Positions 53,052 through 61,741 of a stretch of 64,000 nucleotides of DNA are shown here, piece by piece (within the stretch, counting starts at the first letter, position 1; each line of letters starts with the position of its first letter). The notes under the pieces are model-generated. The model saw only the letters and a list, made by a program, of their open reading frames with translations, had not been told where the DNA came from and searched no databases. The DNA lies in NCBI RefSeq assembly GCF_900115775.1, contig NZ_FOXS01000001.1, positions 1,178,001 to 1,242,000 on the forward strand, read 5' to 3'. Source of the stretch: Hymenobacter arizonensis. GTDB lineage: Bacteria > Bacteroidota > Bacteroidia > Cytophagales > Hymenobacteraceae. Made by a program: the position numbers and the translations under genes.

Positions 53052-53101
53052 CACAATAAAAAACGGCCGCCCTTGCAAGGGCGGCCGTTTTTTATTGTGG
53101 T
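53050..53101. terminator. 52-bp perfect palindrome, terminator of rnpB
   Basis: The arm 53050-53075 (begins ACCACAATAAAAAACGGCCG) is the exact inverse of 53076-53101. The GC core GGCCGCCCTTG is flanked by AAAAAA and TTTTTT, so it terminates on both strands: rnpB from the left and the cytochrome gene from the right. Confidence 0.95.
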
Positions 53102-53113
53102 CTTCCGACTGTT

Positions 53114-53590
53114 CTATTTTTTATTCGTCGCCCGCACAGCCTTCACTTCAGCGCTACTCACAGCGCTGGCCTTGTTGCCAAAGCTGTTGCGCACATAAGT
53201 CAGCACGTCGGCAATCTGCTGGTCGGTGAGGTAGTCGAAAGCGGGCATTACGTTAGCGTACTGTTCGCCATCGATTTCGACACCTTGCATACCATTGAGC
53301 AGCACTTTTACCAAGCGGGGTTTTTCGCCCAGCACCCAAGAAGTTTGGTTGAGGGGAGCGTTCATGCGGTCTACTCCCCCGCCATCGGCTTGGTGGCAGG
53401 TGAGGCAGTATTGGCTGTAGACCGCTTTGCCGGGAGCCAGCGCGGCGGGTGACAGCGCCGCCGCGGGCTTGGCCGCTGCCGAGGCTTTAGCCGGGGTGGT
53501 TGATTTGGCTTTGGGCGCGGGTTTCTTTTGGGCAGCGGCCGGCTCGATAAACCAAGCCAGGGCCCCCAAGAGGATGAGAAACTGCTTCAT
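53114..53590 (-). CDS. periplasmic cytochrome c
   Basis: A 158-residue c-type cytochrome. The signal peptide is about residues 1-20. A long Ala/Lys/Pro linker (residues 21-53) leads to one haem domain: haem attachment CLTCH (about 62-66) and axial Met in ANVMPAFDYL (about 114). It most likely takes electrons from the sorbosone-type dehydrogenase encoded 9 bp upstream. Co-transcription with that gene is very likely. Confidence 0.92.
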   Translation of the reverse strand: MKQFLILLGALAWFIEPAAAQKKPAPKAKSTTPAKASAAAKPAAALSPAALAPGKAVYSQYCLTCHQADGGGVDRMNAPLNQTSWVLGEKPRLVKVLLNGMQGVEIDGEQYANVMPAFDYLTDQQIADVLTYVRNSFGNKASAVSSAEVKAVRATNKK

Positions 53591-53599
53591 TAAAACTGG

Positions 53600-54883
53600 T
53601 TACTTCTTAGCGTAGACAATGCGATAAATCGTGCCTTTCTTGTCATCAGACACGTAGAGCGAGCCATCGGTGCCCTGGGCCAGGCCGCAGGGCTTGTGGT
53701 CGGGGCGGCCAGCGGCGGCCTTCTCAGGCGAGCCCGCAAAGTTGTCGGCAAACACCTCGTAGTCACCAAAAGGCTTGCCATCCTTGAACGGCTGAAACAC
53801 TACATAGTAACCCTTTTGCGGCTCGGGGGCGCGGTTCCAGGAGCCGTGGAAGGCGATGAACGCGCCGTTGCGGTACTTCTCGGGGAACATGGTGCCCGTG
53901 TAGAACAGCAGCGCGTTGGGAGCGGTGTGGGCCGGGTAGGCAGCGGCGGGCTCCAGGTAGTTGCCCGTTGCTTCTTTCTTGCCATCGCCGCCGTACTCGG
54001 GGTTCTGCATTTTCTTGCGCTGCGCGGGGTCGTAGTAGAGGTAGGGCCAGCCGGCGTTGTCGCCTTTTTTGAGGGCGTACATGCACTCGGCGGGCAGCTC
54101 GGCCGACTGCTTGGTGGTGAACAGCTCGGGCCAATTATCGCTGAGTTGGTCGCGGCCGTGCTGCATCACAAACAGCTGATTGGCCTGGGCGTTCCAGTCG
54201 AGGCCAACTACGTTGCGCAGGCCGGTGGCGTAACGTGTGCCGTTAGCGTAGCGCTGGTTTAGCTTGTCGGCCCGGAACTGCCAGATGCCGCCGGCCGAAT
54301 CCAGAATGGGGCAGTCGGGTCTGCCCTTGGAGCCTTTCTGGCGGTCGTTCACTTGACAGGCATTGGCGTAGGCGCCGATGTTAACGTAGATGTTGCCCTC
54401 TTTGTCCAAGGTAATGGACTTGCTCTCATGCTGGCGACGGTTGATAAGGCCCGACACGATTTTTTCGGACTGCGCCGGATTCGCCACCTCGCCCTTGCTG
54501 TTGAGCTTGTAGCGGTACACGTCTTCATCGGAGGACGCGTACAGGTAATCCGCAGTGCTGTAGATGCCCGTGCCGCCGTAGCTGCCGATTGCCCCCGCTA
54601 CTTCGGCTTTGCCGTTGGCGGTGGGGCGCAGCATCAGGATGCCTTTGCCGGCGGCGTTGGGCCGGTTCAGCTTCACGTAAATCAGGCCCTGGGGCGTCAC
54701 GGTGATGTGCCGGGCGCGGCCGCCGGTTTCGGCAGCCACCAGCGCGCCAAAGCCAGCGGGCAGCTTCAGCCCGGCGTTGTCGGCATCGGCCACCACTTTG
54801 TCTTCAGCTTTGAGAGCCAGCAAGGTTATGCTTCCGGCCAGGGCCGTTGACAGAAGCAAGTATCGAGAGAGGGTACTTTTCAT
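53600..54883 (-). CDS. sorbosone dehydrogenase-family PQQ-dependent sugar dehydrogenase
   Basis: A 427-residue exported dehydrogenase. The signal peptide is about residues 1-22. The beta-propeller of the GDH/sorbosone dehydrogenase family shows the repeated pattern AGSITL-style lead, GLRNVVGLDWN (about 222), QHGRDQLSDNWPELFT, GWPYLYYD and FHGSWNR (about 340), with His residues in the PQQ pocket. It oxidises aldoses or sorbosone in the periplasm; the natural substrate is unknown. The neighbouring cytochrome c, 9 bp downstream, supports a dehydrogenase-cytochrome pair. Confidence 0.9.
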   Translation of the reverse strand: MKSTLSRYLLLSTALAGSITLLALKAEDKVVADADNAGLKLPAGFGALVAAETGGRARHITVTPQGLIYVKLNRPNAAGKGILMLRPTANGKAEVAGAIGSYGGTGIYSTADYLYASSDEDVYRYKLNSKGEVANPAQSEKIVSGLINRRQHESKSITLDKEGNIYVNIGAYANACQVNDRQKGSKGRPDCPILDSAGGIWQFRADKLNQRYANGTRYATGLRNVVGLDWNAQANQLFVMQHGRDQLSDNWPELFTTKQSAELPAECMYALKKGDNAGWPYLYYDPAQRKKMQNPEYGGDGKKEATGNYLEPAAAYPAHTAPNALLFYTGTMFPEKYRNGAFIAFHGSWNRAPEPQKGYYVVFQPFKDGKPFGDYEVFADNFAGSPEKAAAGRPDHKPCGLAQGTDGSLYVSDDKKGTIYRIVYAKK

Positions 54884-55115
54884 GTAGTAAGTCGAATCAG
54901 CTAAATTTTTTACTGGGACAAGCGTAGCCGCGCGATGGTTTTCAGAAAGAGCCGAAACAAGGCTTTACCCATGGCCATGGCCGGCGCTTTAGCGAAGATA
55001 GAAGCCTCCGGAAAGGATTATTCCCGTGCAGGGCTCAATACGGCTAAAGCGTAATTGCCGCCACGTTTTGCGTTCGCGAATTGCGAGAAACCGCTACGGT
55101 CGCGTTGCTTTTCGT

Positions 55116-55123
55116 TACTTTCG
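55116..55123 (+). promoter_or_regulatory. -7 box of the response-regulator gene
   Basis: TACTTTCG (TAnnTTyG), 26 nt before the ATG at 55149; no good -33 element. Confidence 0.4.
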
Positions 55124-55148
55124 GCCTCGACTCACCAAGCCCGTTTCC

Positions 55149-56312
55149 ATGCCCCGCATCCTCATTATCGACGACGAACGTGCCATCCGGCACACGCTCA
55201 AAGAAATACTTGAGTTTGAAAACTACACCGTCGACCAGGCCGAAGACGGCCCGGCCGGCCTCGACATGCTCATTCAGCAGAAATACGACGTAGTACTCTG
55301 CGACATCAAAATGCCGAAAATGGACGGCCTCGAAGTCCTGACCCGCGCCCAGGCTATGGGCACCGACGCCGCGTTCATCATGGTATCGGCCCACGGCAGC
55401 ATCGACACCGCCGTGGAAGCCACCAAAAAAGGCGCCTACGACTTCCTCTCCAAGCCGCCAGACCTCAATCGCCTGCTGGTAACCGTGCGCAACGCCCTCG
55501 ACCGCACCAAGCTGGTGACCGAAACCAAAACGCTCAAAAAGAAGCTATCCGTAGCCAAAGGCTCCGAGATGGTGGGCGCATCGTCGGCACTAGGTGCCGT
55601 ACGCAAGGCCATAGAAAAGGTGGCCCCTACCGACGCCCGCGTACTCATCACCGGTCCCAACGGTGCCGGTAAGGAGATGGTGGCCCGCCAGCTGCACGAG
55701 CTCAGCCAGCGCGCCCAGGGCCCCATGGTGGAAGTAAACTGCGCCGCCATCCCCTCGGAGCTGATTGAGAGTGAGCTTTTCGGGCATGAAAAAGGCTCGT
55801 TCACCTCTGCCGTGAAGCAGCGCATCGGCAAGTTCGAGCAAGCCGACGGCGGCACGCTCTTCCTCGACGAAATCGGCGACATGAGCCTTTCGGCCCAAGC
55901 CAAAGTGCTGCGCGCGCTTCAGGAAAGCAAAATCACCCGCGTGGGCGGCGAAAAAGAGATTTCGGTGAATGTGCGCGTGCTCGCCGCTACCAACAAAGAC
56001 CTGATGCAGGAAATCGCCGACAAGAATTTCCGCGAAGACCTCTACCACCGCCTCTCGGTTATTCTGATTCAGGTGCCGCCCCTCAACGACCGCCGCGAAG
56101 ACATCCCCGACCTGATTCAGAAGTTCCTCAACGACATCGCCGCCGACTACGGCAACAAACCCAAGAAGATAGATGCGGTGGCCTTACAGTACCTCAAAGG
56201 GCTGGACTGGCGCGGCAATATCCGCGAGTTGCGCAACGTGGTGGAGCGCTTGGTGATAATGAGCGACGACACCATTTCGGAAGGCGACGCGAAGGCGTTT
56301 GCGGGGAAGTAA
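55149..56312 (+). CDS. response regulator with sigma-54-type AAA+ domain, no DNA-binding tail
   Basis: A 387-residue two-component protein. Residues 1-120 form a receiver domain (ILIIDDE, phosphoacceptor Asp in VVLCDIKMPKMDG about 52, Lys in FLSKPP). Residues 145-387 are a sigma-54-activator AAA+ domain: Walker A GPNGAGKE (canonical GESGTGKE), Walker B GTLFLDEIGDMS, RELRNVVERLVIM. The sigma-54 contact loop GAFTGA is replaced by GSFTSA. The protein ends right after the AAA+ domain, so the usual Fis-type DNA-binding helix-turn-helix is missing. It may bind DNA through a partner or not act on sigma-54 at all. The start at 55149 was chosen for the clean receiver N-terminus. No sensor kinase is adjacent. 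Confidence 0.88.
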   Translation: MPRILIIDDERAIRHTLKEILEFENYTVDQAEDGPAGLDMLIQQKYDVVLCDIKMPKMDGLEVLTRAQAMGTDAAFIMVSAHGSIDTAVEATKKGAYDFLSKPPDLNRLLVTVRNALDRTKLVTETKTLKKKLSVAKGSEMVGASSALGAVRKAIEKVAPTDARVLITGPNGAGKEMVARQLHELSQRAQGPMVEVNCAAIPSELIESELFGHEKGSFTSAVKQRIGKFEQADGGTLFLDEIGDMSLSAQAKVLRALQESKITRVGGEKEISVNVRVLAATNKDLMQEIADKNFREDLYHRLSVILIQVPPLNDRREDIPDLIQKFLNDIAADYGNKPKKIDAVALQYLKGLDWRGNIRELRNVVERLVIMSDDTISEGDAKAFAGK

Positions 56313-56318
56313 TTCATC

Positions 56319-56504
56319 CTGTCATTGCGAGCGGAGCGAAGCAATCCGTCCTGCTCTCAGCGACCAACCTAATAATGTGACAAAGCCCTACCGGGTACAA
56401 CCCCGGCACTGCGCAGTGCCGGGGTTGTACCCGGTAGGGCTTGTCGCTTAAGAAAATGTCTGGTTTTTACAAGACGGATTGCTTCGCTGTGCTCGCAATG
56501 ACAG
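56319..56504. repeat. REP element with nested 60-bp perfect palindrome
   Basis: Outer arms 56319-56350 (CTGTCATTGCGAGCGGAGCG...) and 56473-56504 are near-perfect inverses (32 bp). Nested inside, 56383-56442 is a perfect palindrome with 30-bp arms (half-site AAGCCCTACCGGGTACAACC...) and no spacer. It lies between convergent genes. Confidence 0.9.
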
Positions 56505-56512
56505 CTCGTTAG

Positions 56513-57541
56513 CTACACCAGCTGATTACACCCGCGCACATCCGAATTATCCATGCGCCCCAGCACCTCGAACCCACCATCTGGGTGCATGCGGGCCAGG
56601 TCTTTGGTTTCGATGAAAGCGCAGGAATCGACGTTGGCCAAGTCGATGACGTTGATGGCACCATCGGGCCGGTAATCTGCCACGGAGAAGGGGTCGGAGG
56701 GCTCGCGCAGGAGCACGCGCAGCGGGGCGGGGCAATGGAATCGGCCATCGCCCAGGGAATAGGCCTGGCTGAGCAGCTCCGTCATGCCATACTCGGAGTG
56801 AATGCCGGCTGGCCCAAAGGCTAGCTGTAATTCCTGATGCAGCTCCTCGCGAATCATTTCGCGGCGGCGGCCCTTCATGCCACCGGTTTCGAGCACGGTG
56901 AGGCCCTGCAGCTCGGGCGCGGGCCCAGTGGCGGCCGCGAAGTCCAGCAGGGCATAGCTCACGCCAATGAGCATCACGCGGCGGTTTGGCTCTTGCTTGG
57001 CTCGGCGCAGGGCTGCGCGCAGCGCGGCGTGGTCGTGCAAGAAAAAAGCTGGCTGCGTCTGGCCCGATTGCTGGGCAAAATAGTCGACCATGGCCACCAA
57101 CGACGACTGCCCCTGCTCCAGGTACGAGGGCAGCAGGGCTAAAAACGTCCAGCCAGTGAGCGGCCCGTAGGAGTGCTCAAAAATGCGGGCCGCGTTTTCG
57201 CGGTACAGCGCCGGGTCGCGCACCAGGTGGCGGCTGCGCTGCTGCAGCGTGGTTCCACTGCTGAGAAACTCCTCCTCCGGCGCCCACTCCGGCGGCTCGG
57301 TGCGTACCTCGTGGGACTTGAAAAACTCTATGGGCAGAAACGGAATATCGACCAAGCGGGACACGGTAGGAATACTGCCCAACTGGGTGCGGCCCTGTCG
57401 GGTACGACCTAGCGTGGCCAGGTACTCGGCGTAGGGCGGACAATGAATTGCCTGGTGGCGAAACAAGGCCAGCGCTGCCGCCTCAAAAGTGGCTGCTGTT
57501 AGGTGCGGCAGCTGCTGCAGAAAATCGGAACGAAAACTCAT
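56513..57541 (-). CDS. LuxE-like acyl-protein synthetase
   Basis: A 342-residue protein of the LuxE / acyl-protein synthetase family in the adenylating ANL superfamily. The family regions are visible: FLPIEFFKSHEV, FLSSGTTLQQRSRH (the phosphate-loop-like SGTT), ETGGMKGRRREMIREEL, EYGMTELLSQAYS and the C-terminal IETKDLARMHPDGGFEVLGRMD (Asp and Arg of the adenylate motif). LuxE activates fatty acids as acyl-AMP in luminous bacteria, but free-living orphans have unknown acyl substrates; no lux genes are near. It is monocistronic. Confidence 0.85.
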   Translation of the reverse strand: MSFRSDFLQQLPHLTAATFEAAALALFRHQAIHCPPYAEYLATLGRTRQGRTQLGSIPTVSRLVDIPFLPIEFFKSHEVRTEPPEWAPEEEFLSSGTTLQQRSRHLVRDPALYRENAARIFEHSYGPLTGWTFLALLPSYLEQGQSSLVAMVDYFAQQSGQTQPAFFLHDHAALRAALRRAKQEPNRRVMLIGVSYALLDFAAATGPAPELQGLTVLETGGMKGRRREMIREELHQELQLAFGPAGIHSEYGMTELLSQAYSLGDGRFHCPAPLRVLLREPSDPFSVADYRPDGAINVIDLANVDSCAFIETKDLARMHPDGGFEVLGRMDNSDVRGCNQLV

Positions 57542-57659
57542 GGCCGGGCGGCGTAGTTAGTAAAGCAAGTAGAACCAACCGAGCCTGCTATTCGTTGGAA
57601 AAAATGTACTTTAGGCCCACTTAGGCCGTTGTGCTTCTGACTTCTCACTTCCTGTACGT

Positions 57660-58238
57660 ATGAACCTGTTTCGTCCCCTGAGCGCGACTGCCCTTGTTTG
57701 CTTAACCGCCGCGGGCCTCAATGGCTGCATCAGTGCACCTGATTATGACATTGTGCCCGAAATTGAGTTCAATGAACTTACAGTAGGGCGCAACCGTCCC
57801 GGGGGAGGCAACCTGGCGACCGATACCCTCAAGTTTGCCGTGAACTACAAGGATGGCGACGGCGACCTGGGCTTATCGTCCAATGATATCAGGAATGCTC
57901 CCTACAACAGCCGAACGGGCGGCCCCAGCGGACGCGGTTTCAGCTACAACTACTTCATTCAGCTTTATTTGCAGGAGAGCAATGGCCGGTTTGTGGCTTA
58001 CAATCCGGGCGGTGTTCCGGGCGAGTACGACGGAACATATCCCCGCCTCGAAAAAAACCTCAACCCCGATGCGAAGCCCGGCCCCATCCGGGGCACGCTA
58101 CGCTACAAGCTGCCCATCTCCCTTGATGGGGTAATCTTTAAATCGGGTCAGGTCTTTCGGGCTGAAATTAGCATCATGGACCGCGCTTTGCACCAGAGCA
58201 ACAAGGTCACCACCAGCGAAGTAACGCTGGGCCAGTAG
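57660..58238 (+). CDS. hypothetical lipoprotein
   Basis: A 192-residue probable lipoprotein. The signal peptide ends in a lipobox (LNGC, Cys about 23). The mature part is beta-rich with segments KFAVNYKDGDGDLGL and RYKLPISLDGVIFKSGQVFRAEISIMD, which resemble Ig-like or cadherin-like folds; DGDGDLGL could be a calcium-type loop, but that is only a hint. I do not recognise the family. A TACTTTAG box lies at 57607-57614. It is followed by a hairpin terminator. Confidence 0.75.
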   Translation: MNLFRPLSATALVCLTAAGLNGCISAPDYDIVPEIEFNELTVGRNRPGGGNLATDTLKFAVNYKDGDGDLGLSSNDIRNAPYNSRTGGPSGRGFSYNYFIQLYLQESNGRFVAYNPGGVPGEYDGTYPRLEKNLNPDAKPGPIRGTLRYKLPISLDGVIFKSGQVFRAEISIMDRALHQSNKVTTSEVTLGQ

Positions 58239-58255
58239 TACCGGCCCAGCATTTT
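58226..58255 (+). terminator. intrinsic terminator overlapping a stop codon
   Basis: GCTGGGCC (58226-58233) pairs exactly with GGCCCAGC (58243-58250), followed by ATTTTA. The stem starts inside the last codons of the lipoprotein gene. Confidence 0.75.
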
Positions 58256-58262
58256 ACTTGCC

Positions 58263-60683
58263 TTAATAGATTTCGGGGAAACGCTCGGGCTCAGCCTCGC
58301 TCATCAGCTCGTATATCGTGTCGAACACGTCTTCGGTATTGGGCTTGCTGAAGTAGTCGCCGTCGGAGCTGTAAGCCGGGCGGTGGGGCTGTGCCGAGAG
58401 GCAGAGTGGCTGCGCATCGAGGAAGCGGTAGGCCTGCTGCTCGTCGAGCACGTGCTGCATCATGAAAGCAGTACCGCCGCCGGGCACGTCCTCATCGGCA
58501 AATAGCACGCGGTTGGTTTTCTGCACGCTGTCCACAATCAGGTGGTCGGTATCGAAGGGCAGCAGGGTTTGCACGTCGATGACTTCCACCGAAATGCCAA
58601 CTTCGGCCAGCTGTTTGGCAGCTTCCATCACAATGCGGCACATCGAGCCGTAGGTTACCACCGTTACATCGGTGCCGGCCTGTAGCACTTCGGGGCGGCC
58701 CAGCGGCAGGGTGAATTCGCCCACGTTGCTCGGAATCCGCTCCTTCAGGCGGTAGCCGTTCAGGCATTCCACCACCAAGGCGGGCTCGTCGCTGCGCAAT
58801 AGGGTATTATAGAAGCCAGCGGCCTGGGTCATGTTGCGGGGCACGCACACATGCATGCCGCGGAGACTGCTCAGAATCATACCCATGGGCGAGCCCGAGT
58901 GCCAGATGCCTTCGAGGCGGTGGCCGCGGGTGCGCACAATCAGCGGAGCCTTTTGGCCGCCCTTGGTGCGGTACTGCAGGCAAGCCAGGTCGTCGCTCAG
59001 TATCTGAACGGCGTAGAGCAGGTAGTCGAGGTACTGTATTTCAGTGATGGGGCGCAGGCCACGGAGGGCGGCGCCTATCCCCTGCCCCACAATGGTGCAC
59101 TCGCGGATGCCGGTATCAGTCACGCGCAGCTCGCCAAACTTGTCCTGCAGGCCAGCGAAGGCCTGGTTCACGTCGCCAATCTTGCCCACGTCTTCGCCGA
59201 TGGCGAAGATGCTGGGGTCGCGCTGGAAATTGGCATCGAAGCAGGCCTGCAGCACTTCGCGGGCGTCAACCTGCGGAGCATCGGCTGCGAAGGTGGCGGG
59301 CACTTCTTCGATGTTGCCAACGGCGAGTTCGCTTTGGCTGAAGAGGTTGGAGTTGTAGCGGTCAGCGTTTTCGGCCAGCAGCTGCTCTAGGTGGCGCTGC
59401 ACGGCGCGGCGGCCGGCGCTGCGCTTCTCGTTGCGCACGTGGCGCAGGGCGCGGCGCATGGTCCTCACAATGTCGGCCCGAATGGGCGTGGGGTTTGCTT
59501 TCAGCTGCCCCACCATTTCGTGCAGGGTATTTTCGGTGCCGGTATCAGCCACCAGCTTGTCTAGCAAGACCACGGCTTCGTCGCGCTCGGCTTTGATGGC
59601 ATCGAAGAAAGCCGACCAAGCCGCGGTGCGGGCCGTCTTGATGGTGGCGGCGGCGGTTTTCTCAATTTCGTCGAGCTCGCCTTCGGAGGCGTGGCCTTCG
59701 GCCAGCAGCCACTCGCGCAGCTTATGCAGGCAGTCGTGGGCTTCCTCCCAGCTCAGCCGGTCTTTGCTCTTGTAGCGCTCGTGCGAACCGCTGGTGCTGT
59801 GGCCCTGGGGCTGCGTGAGCTCGGTGACGTGGATGAGCACGGGCACGTGCTGCTCGCGGCACATGGCGGCGGCCCGCTGGTAGGTGTCTACTAGGCTCGG
59901 GTAGTCCCAGCCGCGCACCACAAAAATCTCGAAGCCTTGCAGGCCTTCGCCCTCGCGCTGCAGGCCGGACATGATTTCCGAAATGCTCTGCTTGGTGGTC
60001 TGGTATTCGGCGGGTACTGAGATGCCGTAGTGGTCGTCCCACACGCTCACCAGCATGGGCACTTGCAGCACGCCAGCGGCATTGAGGGTCTCGAAGAACA
60101 TGCCCTCCGAGGTGCTCGCGTTGCCAATGGTGCCGAAAGCCACCTCGTTGCCGTTGTTCGACAGCGTGGTGAGCGAATGCAGCTCGGGGTTTTGGCGGAA
60201 CAGCTTTGAGGCGTAGGCCATGCCCAGCAGGCGCGGCATCTGCGAGCCGGTGGGCGACACGTCGGCCGAGGAGTTTTTGGTTTGGGTGAGGTCGATGAGG
60301 TTGCCGTCTTCGTCGAGCATGCGCGTGGCGAAGTGGCCGTTCATGGCGCGGCCGGCGGTAGCGGGCTCGGCTTCGGCATCGGGGTTGGCGTAGAGCTGGG
60401 CGAAGTACTGCTGCCAGGTGAGCTGGCCGATGGCCACCATGAAGGTCTGGTCGCGGTAGTAGCCCGAGCGGAAATCTCCGTTTTGGAAGGCGCGGGCCAT
60501 AGCCAGCTGCGGCACCTCTTTGCCATCGCCGAAGATGCCGAACTTGGCTTTGCCCATAAATACTTCCTTGCGGCCAGCTAAGGACGCCAGGCGGCTTTCC
60601 CAAGCCAAGCGGTAGTCATCGAGGAAATCGACTTTGGAAAGGGGTGTGGATAGCGCGGGCACAGCGGTTTCGGCAGCGGGCAT
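58263..60683 (-). CDS. fused alpha/beta E1 component of a 2-oxoacid dehydrogenase
   Basis: An 806-residue thiamine-diphosphate enzyme with the E1 alpha and beta chains fused. The alpha half (about 25-430) has GNASTSEGMFFETLNAAGV and SVWDDHYGISVP, where the canonical TPP motif is GDG...NN, so it is diverged. The beta half (about 470-806) has IGEDVGKIGDVNQAF, VVTYGSMC and a C-terminal domain. The closest role is branched-chain or pyruvate-type 2-oxoacid decarboxylation feeding an E2 lipoyl carrier; no E2 or E3 lies nearby. The ATG at 60683 was chosen; three codons further upstream only TTG is available. A -7 box lies at 60743-60750. Confidence 0.9.
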   Translation of the reverse strand: MPAAETAVPALSTPLSKVDFLDDYRLAWESRLASLAGRKEVFMGKAKFGIFGDGKEVPQLAMARAFQNGDFRSGYYRDQTFMVAIGQLTWQQYFAQLYANPDAEAEPATAGRAMNGHFATRMLDEDGNLIDLTQTKNSSADVSPTGSQMPRLLGMAYASKLFRQNPELHSLTTLSNNGNEVAFGTIGNASTSEGMFFETLNAAGVLQVPMLVSVWDDHYGISVPAEYQTTKQSISEIMSGLQREGEGLQGFEIFVVRGWDYPSLVDTYQRAAAMCREQHVPVLIHVTELTQPQGHSTSGSHERYKSKDRLSWEEAHDCLHKLREWLLAEGHASEGELDEIEKTAAATIKTARTAAWSAFFDAIKAERDEAVVLLDKLVADTGTENTLHEMVGQLKANPTPIRADIVRTMRRALRHVRNEKRSAGRRAVQRHLEQLLAENADRYNSNLFSQSELAVGNIEEVPATFAADAPQVDAREVLQACFDANFQRDPSIFAIGEDVGKIGDVNQAFAGLQDKFGELRVTDTGIRECTIVGQGIGAALRGLRPITEIQYLDYLLYAVQILSDDLACLQYRTKGGQKAPLIVRTRGHRLEGIWHSGSPMGMILSSLRGMHVCVPRNMTQAAGFYNTLLRSDEPALVVECLNGYRLKERIPSNVGEFTLPLGRPEVLQAGTDVTVVTYGSMCRIVMEAAKQLAEVGISVEVIDVQTLLPFDTDHLIVDSVQKTNRVLFADEDVPGGGTAFMMQHVLDEQQAYRFLDAQPLCLSAQPHRPAYSSDGDYFSKPNTEDVFDTIYELMSEAEPERFPEIY

Positions 60684-60742
60684 AGTAAACAAAAGGGAAG
60701 GGTGGGATAAAACAGGAAGGACGATGCGGCAGGGCCGCGGTG

Positions 60743-60750
60743 CAAAAATA
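60743..60750 (-). promoter_or_regulatory. -7 promoter box of the E1 fusion gene
   Basis: TATTTTTG on the minus strand, an exact TAnnTTTG match, about 60 nt before the ATG at 60683. Confidence 0.5.
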
Positions 60751-60940
60751 CGGAATCGGGAGCGGGTAGGCCGTGCGCGGGATTTGGGCGAGGGGTTTCG
60801 GCGTATATTTGGGGGCTAATGCCCTGGCCAGTCGGACACTCGCGAGCAGGGCCATTATCATTCGGCCGCTTTTATTGTTAAACGTAATTAAGGGGCACGA
60901 AGCTGTGCACGCCTGGGTTATCAGTTCAACTCGCAAGATT

Positions 60941-61711
60941 ATGAAACAGTTACTTACCCTCTGCCTGCTGGCACTTGGCATCAGCGCACACGCTCAGGGC
61001 GTGATGCAATTTGAATCCGACAACCACGACTTCGGCAATGTGCCCGAGGGCACAATGGCGACCCACGAATTCAAATTTAAAAATACCGGCAACCAGCCCG
61101 TGGTCATTGCCAACGTGCAGGCCAGCTGCGGCTGCACCACCCCCGACTGGACCAAGACGCCCGTGCTGCCCGGCAAAACCGGCATCATCAAGGCCATGTA
61201 CAGCAGCGCCGGCCGACCCGGCGTGTTCAACAAAACCGTGACCGTAACCAGCAACGCCACCGAGCCCAGCAAGGTGCTCACCATCAAAGGCTCGGTGCTG
61301 ACCAAAGACGAAATCAAGCCCACGCTGACGGCCGCTCAGCTGGCGCAGTCGCCGCGCATGGTGGTAGACAAAACCACCCACGACTTCGGCAAGATGGAAG
61401 CCGGCCAGCAGCCCACCGCCCGCTTCACCGTAAAGAACACTGGCAAGACGCCGCTGGTGCTGGGCTCACTCACCTCGGGCTGTTACTGCGTAGGCTACAA
61501 GACGCCTCCTACACCCATTGCGCCGGGCCAAAGCGCCACCGTCGACCTCATTTACAGCCAGCGCCAGCTGGGCCAGATGAGCGACGCCGTAACCATCTCC
61601 TCAAACGACCTGAGCGGCGACGCAAAAATCACGCTGAAGGCTAACATAGTGCGCGACCTTAGCGGTAACAGTATGGTGAAGGAAAGCAGCACGGCCGTTC
61701 CGTTTAAGTAA
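60941..61711 (+). CDS. exported protein with two DUF1573 domains
   Basis: A 256-residue exported protein. Residues 1-19 (MKQLLTLCLLALGISAHAQ) are a signal peptide, which fixes the start at 60941 rather than the longer frame from 60773. Two DUF1573 (Ig-like) domains follow: HDFGNVPEGTMATHEFKFKN with ASCGCTTPDW at about residues 25-110, and HDFGKMEAGQQPTARFTVKN with GCYCVGYKTP at about 145-230. DUF1573 proteins are common in Bacteroidota envelopes and of unknown role. Operon: the META-domain lipoprotein gene follows 30 bp downstream. Confidence 0.88.
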   Translation: MKQLLTLCLLALGISAHAQGVMQFESDNHDFGNVPEGTMATHEFKFKNTGNQPVVIANVQASCGCTTPDWTKTPVLPGKTGIIKAMYSSAGRPGVFNKTVTVTSNATEPSKVLTIKGSVLTKDEIKPTLTAAQLAQSPRMVVDKTTHDFGKMEAGQQPTARFTVKNTGKTPLVLGSLTSGCYCVGYKTPPTPIAPGQSATVDLIYSQRQLGQMSDAVTISSNDLSGDAKITLKANIVRDLSGNSMVKESSTAVPFK

Positions 61712-61741
61712 GGAGACCTGGAGCCCAACTCCTTTTTACCC

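Noticed and set aside
53600..54883. Complete periplasmic sugar-oxidation pathway
   Set aside because: Only a dehydrogenase and one cytochrome are present; no PQQ synthesis or transport genes are in the window.
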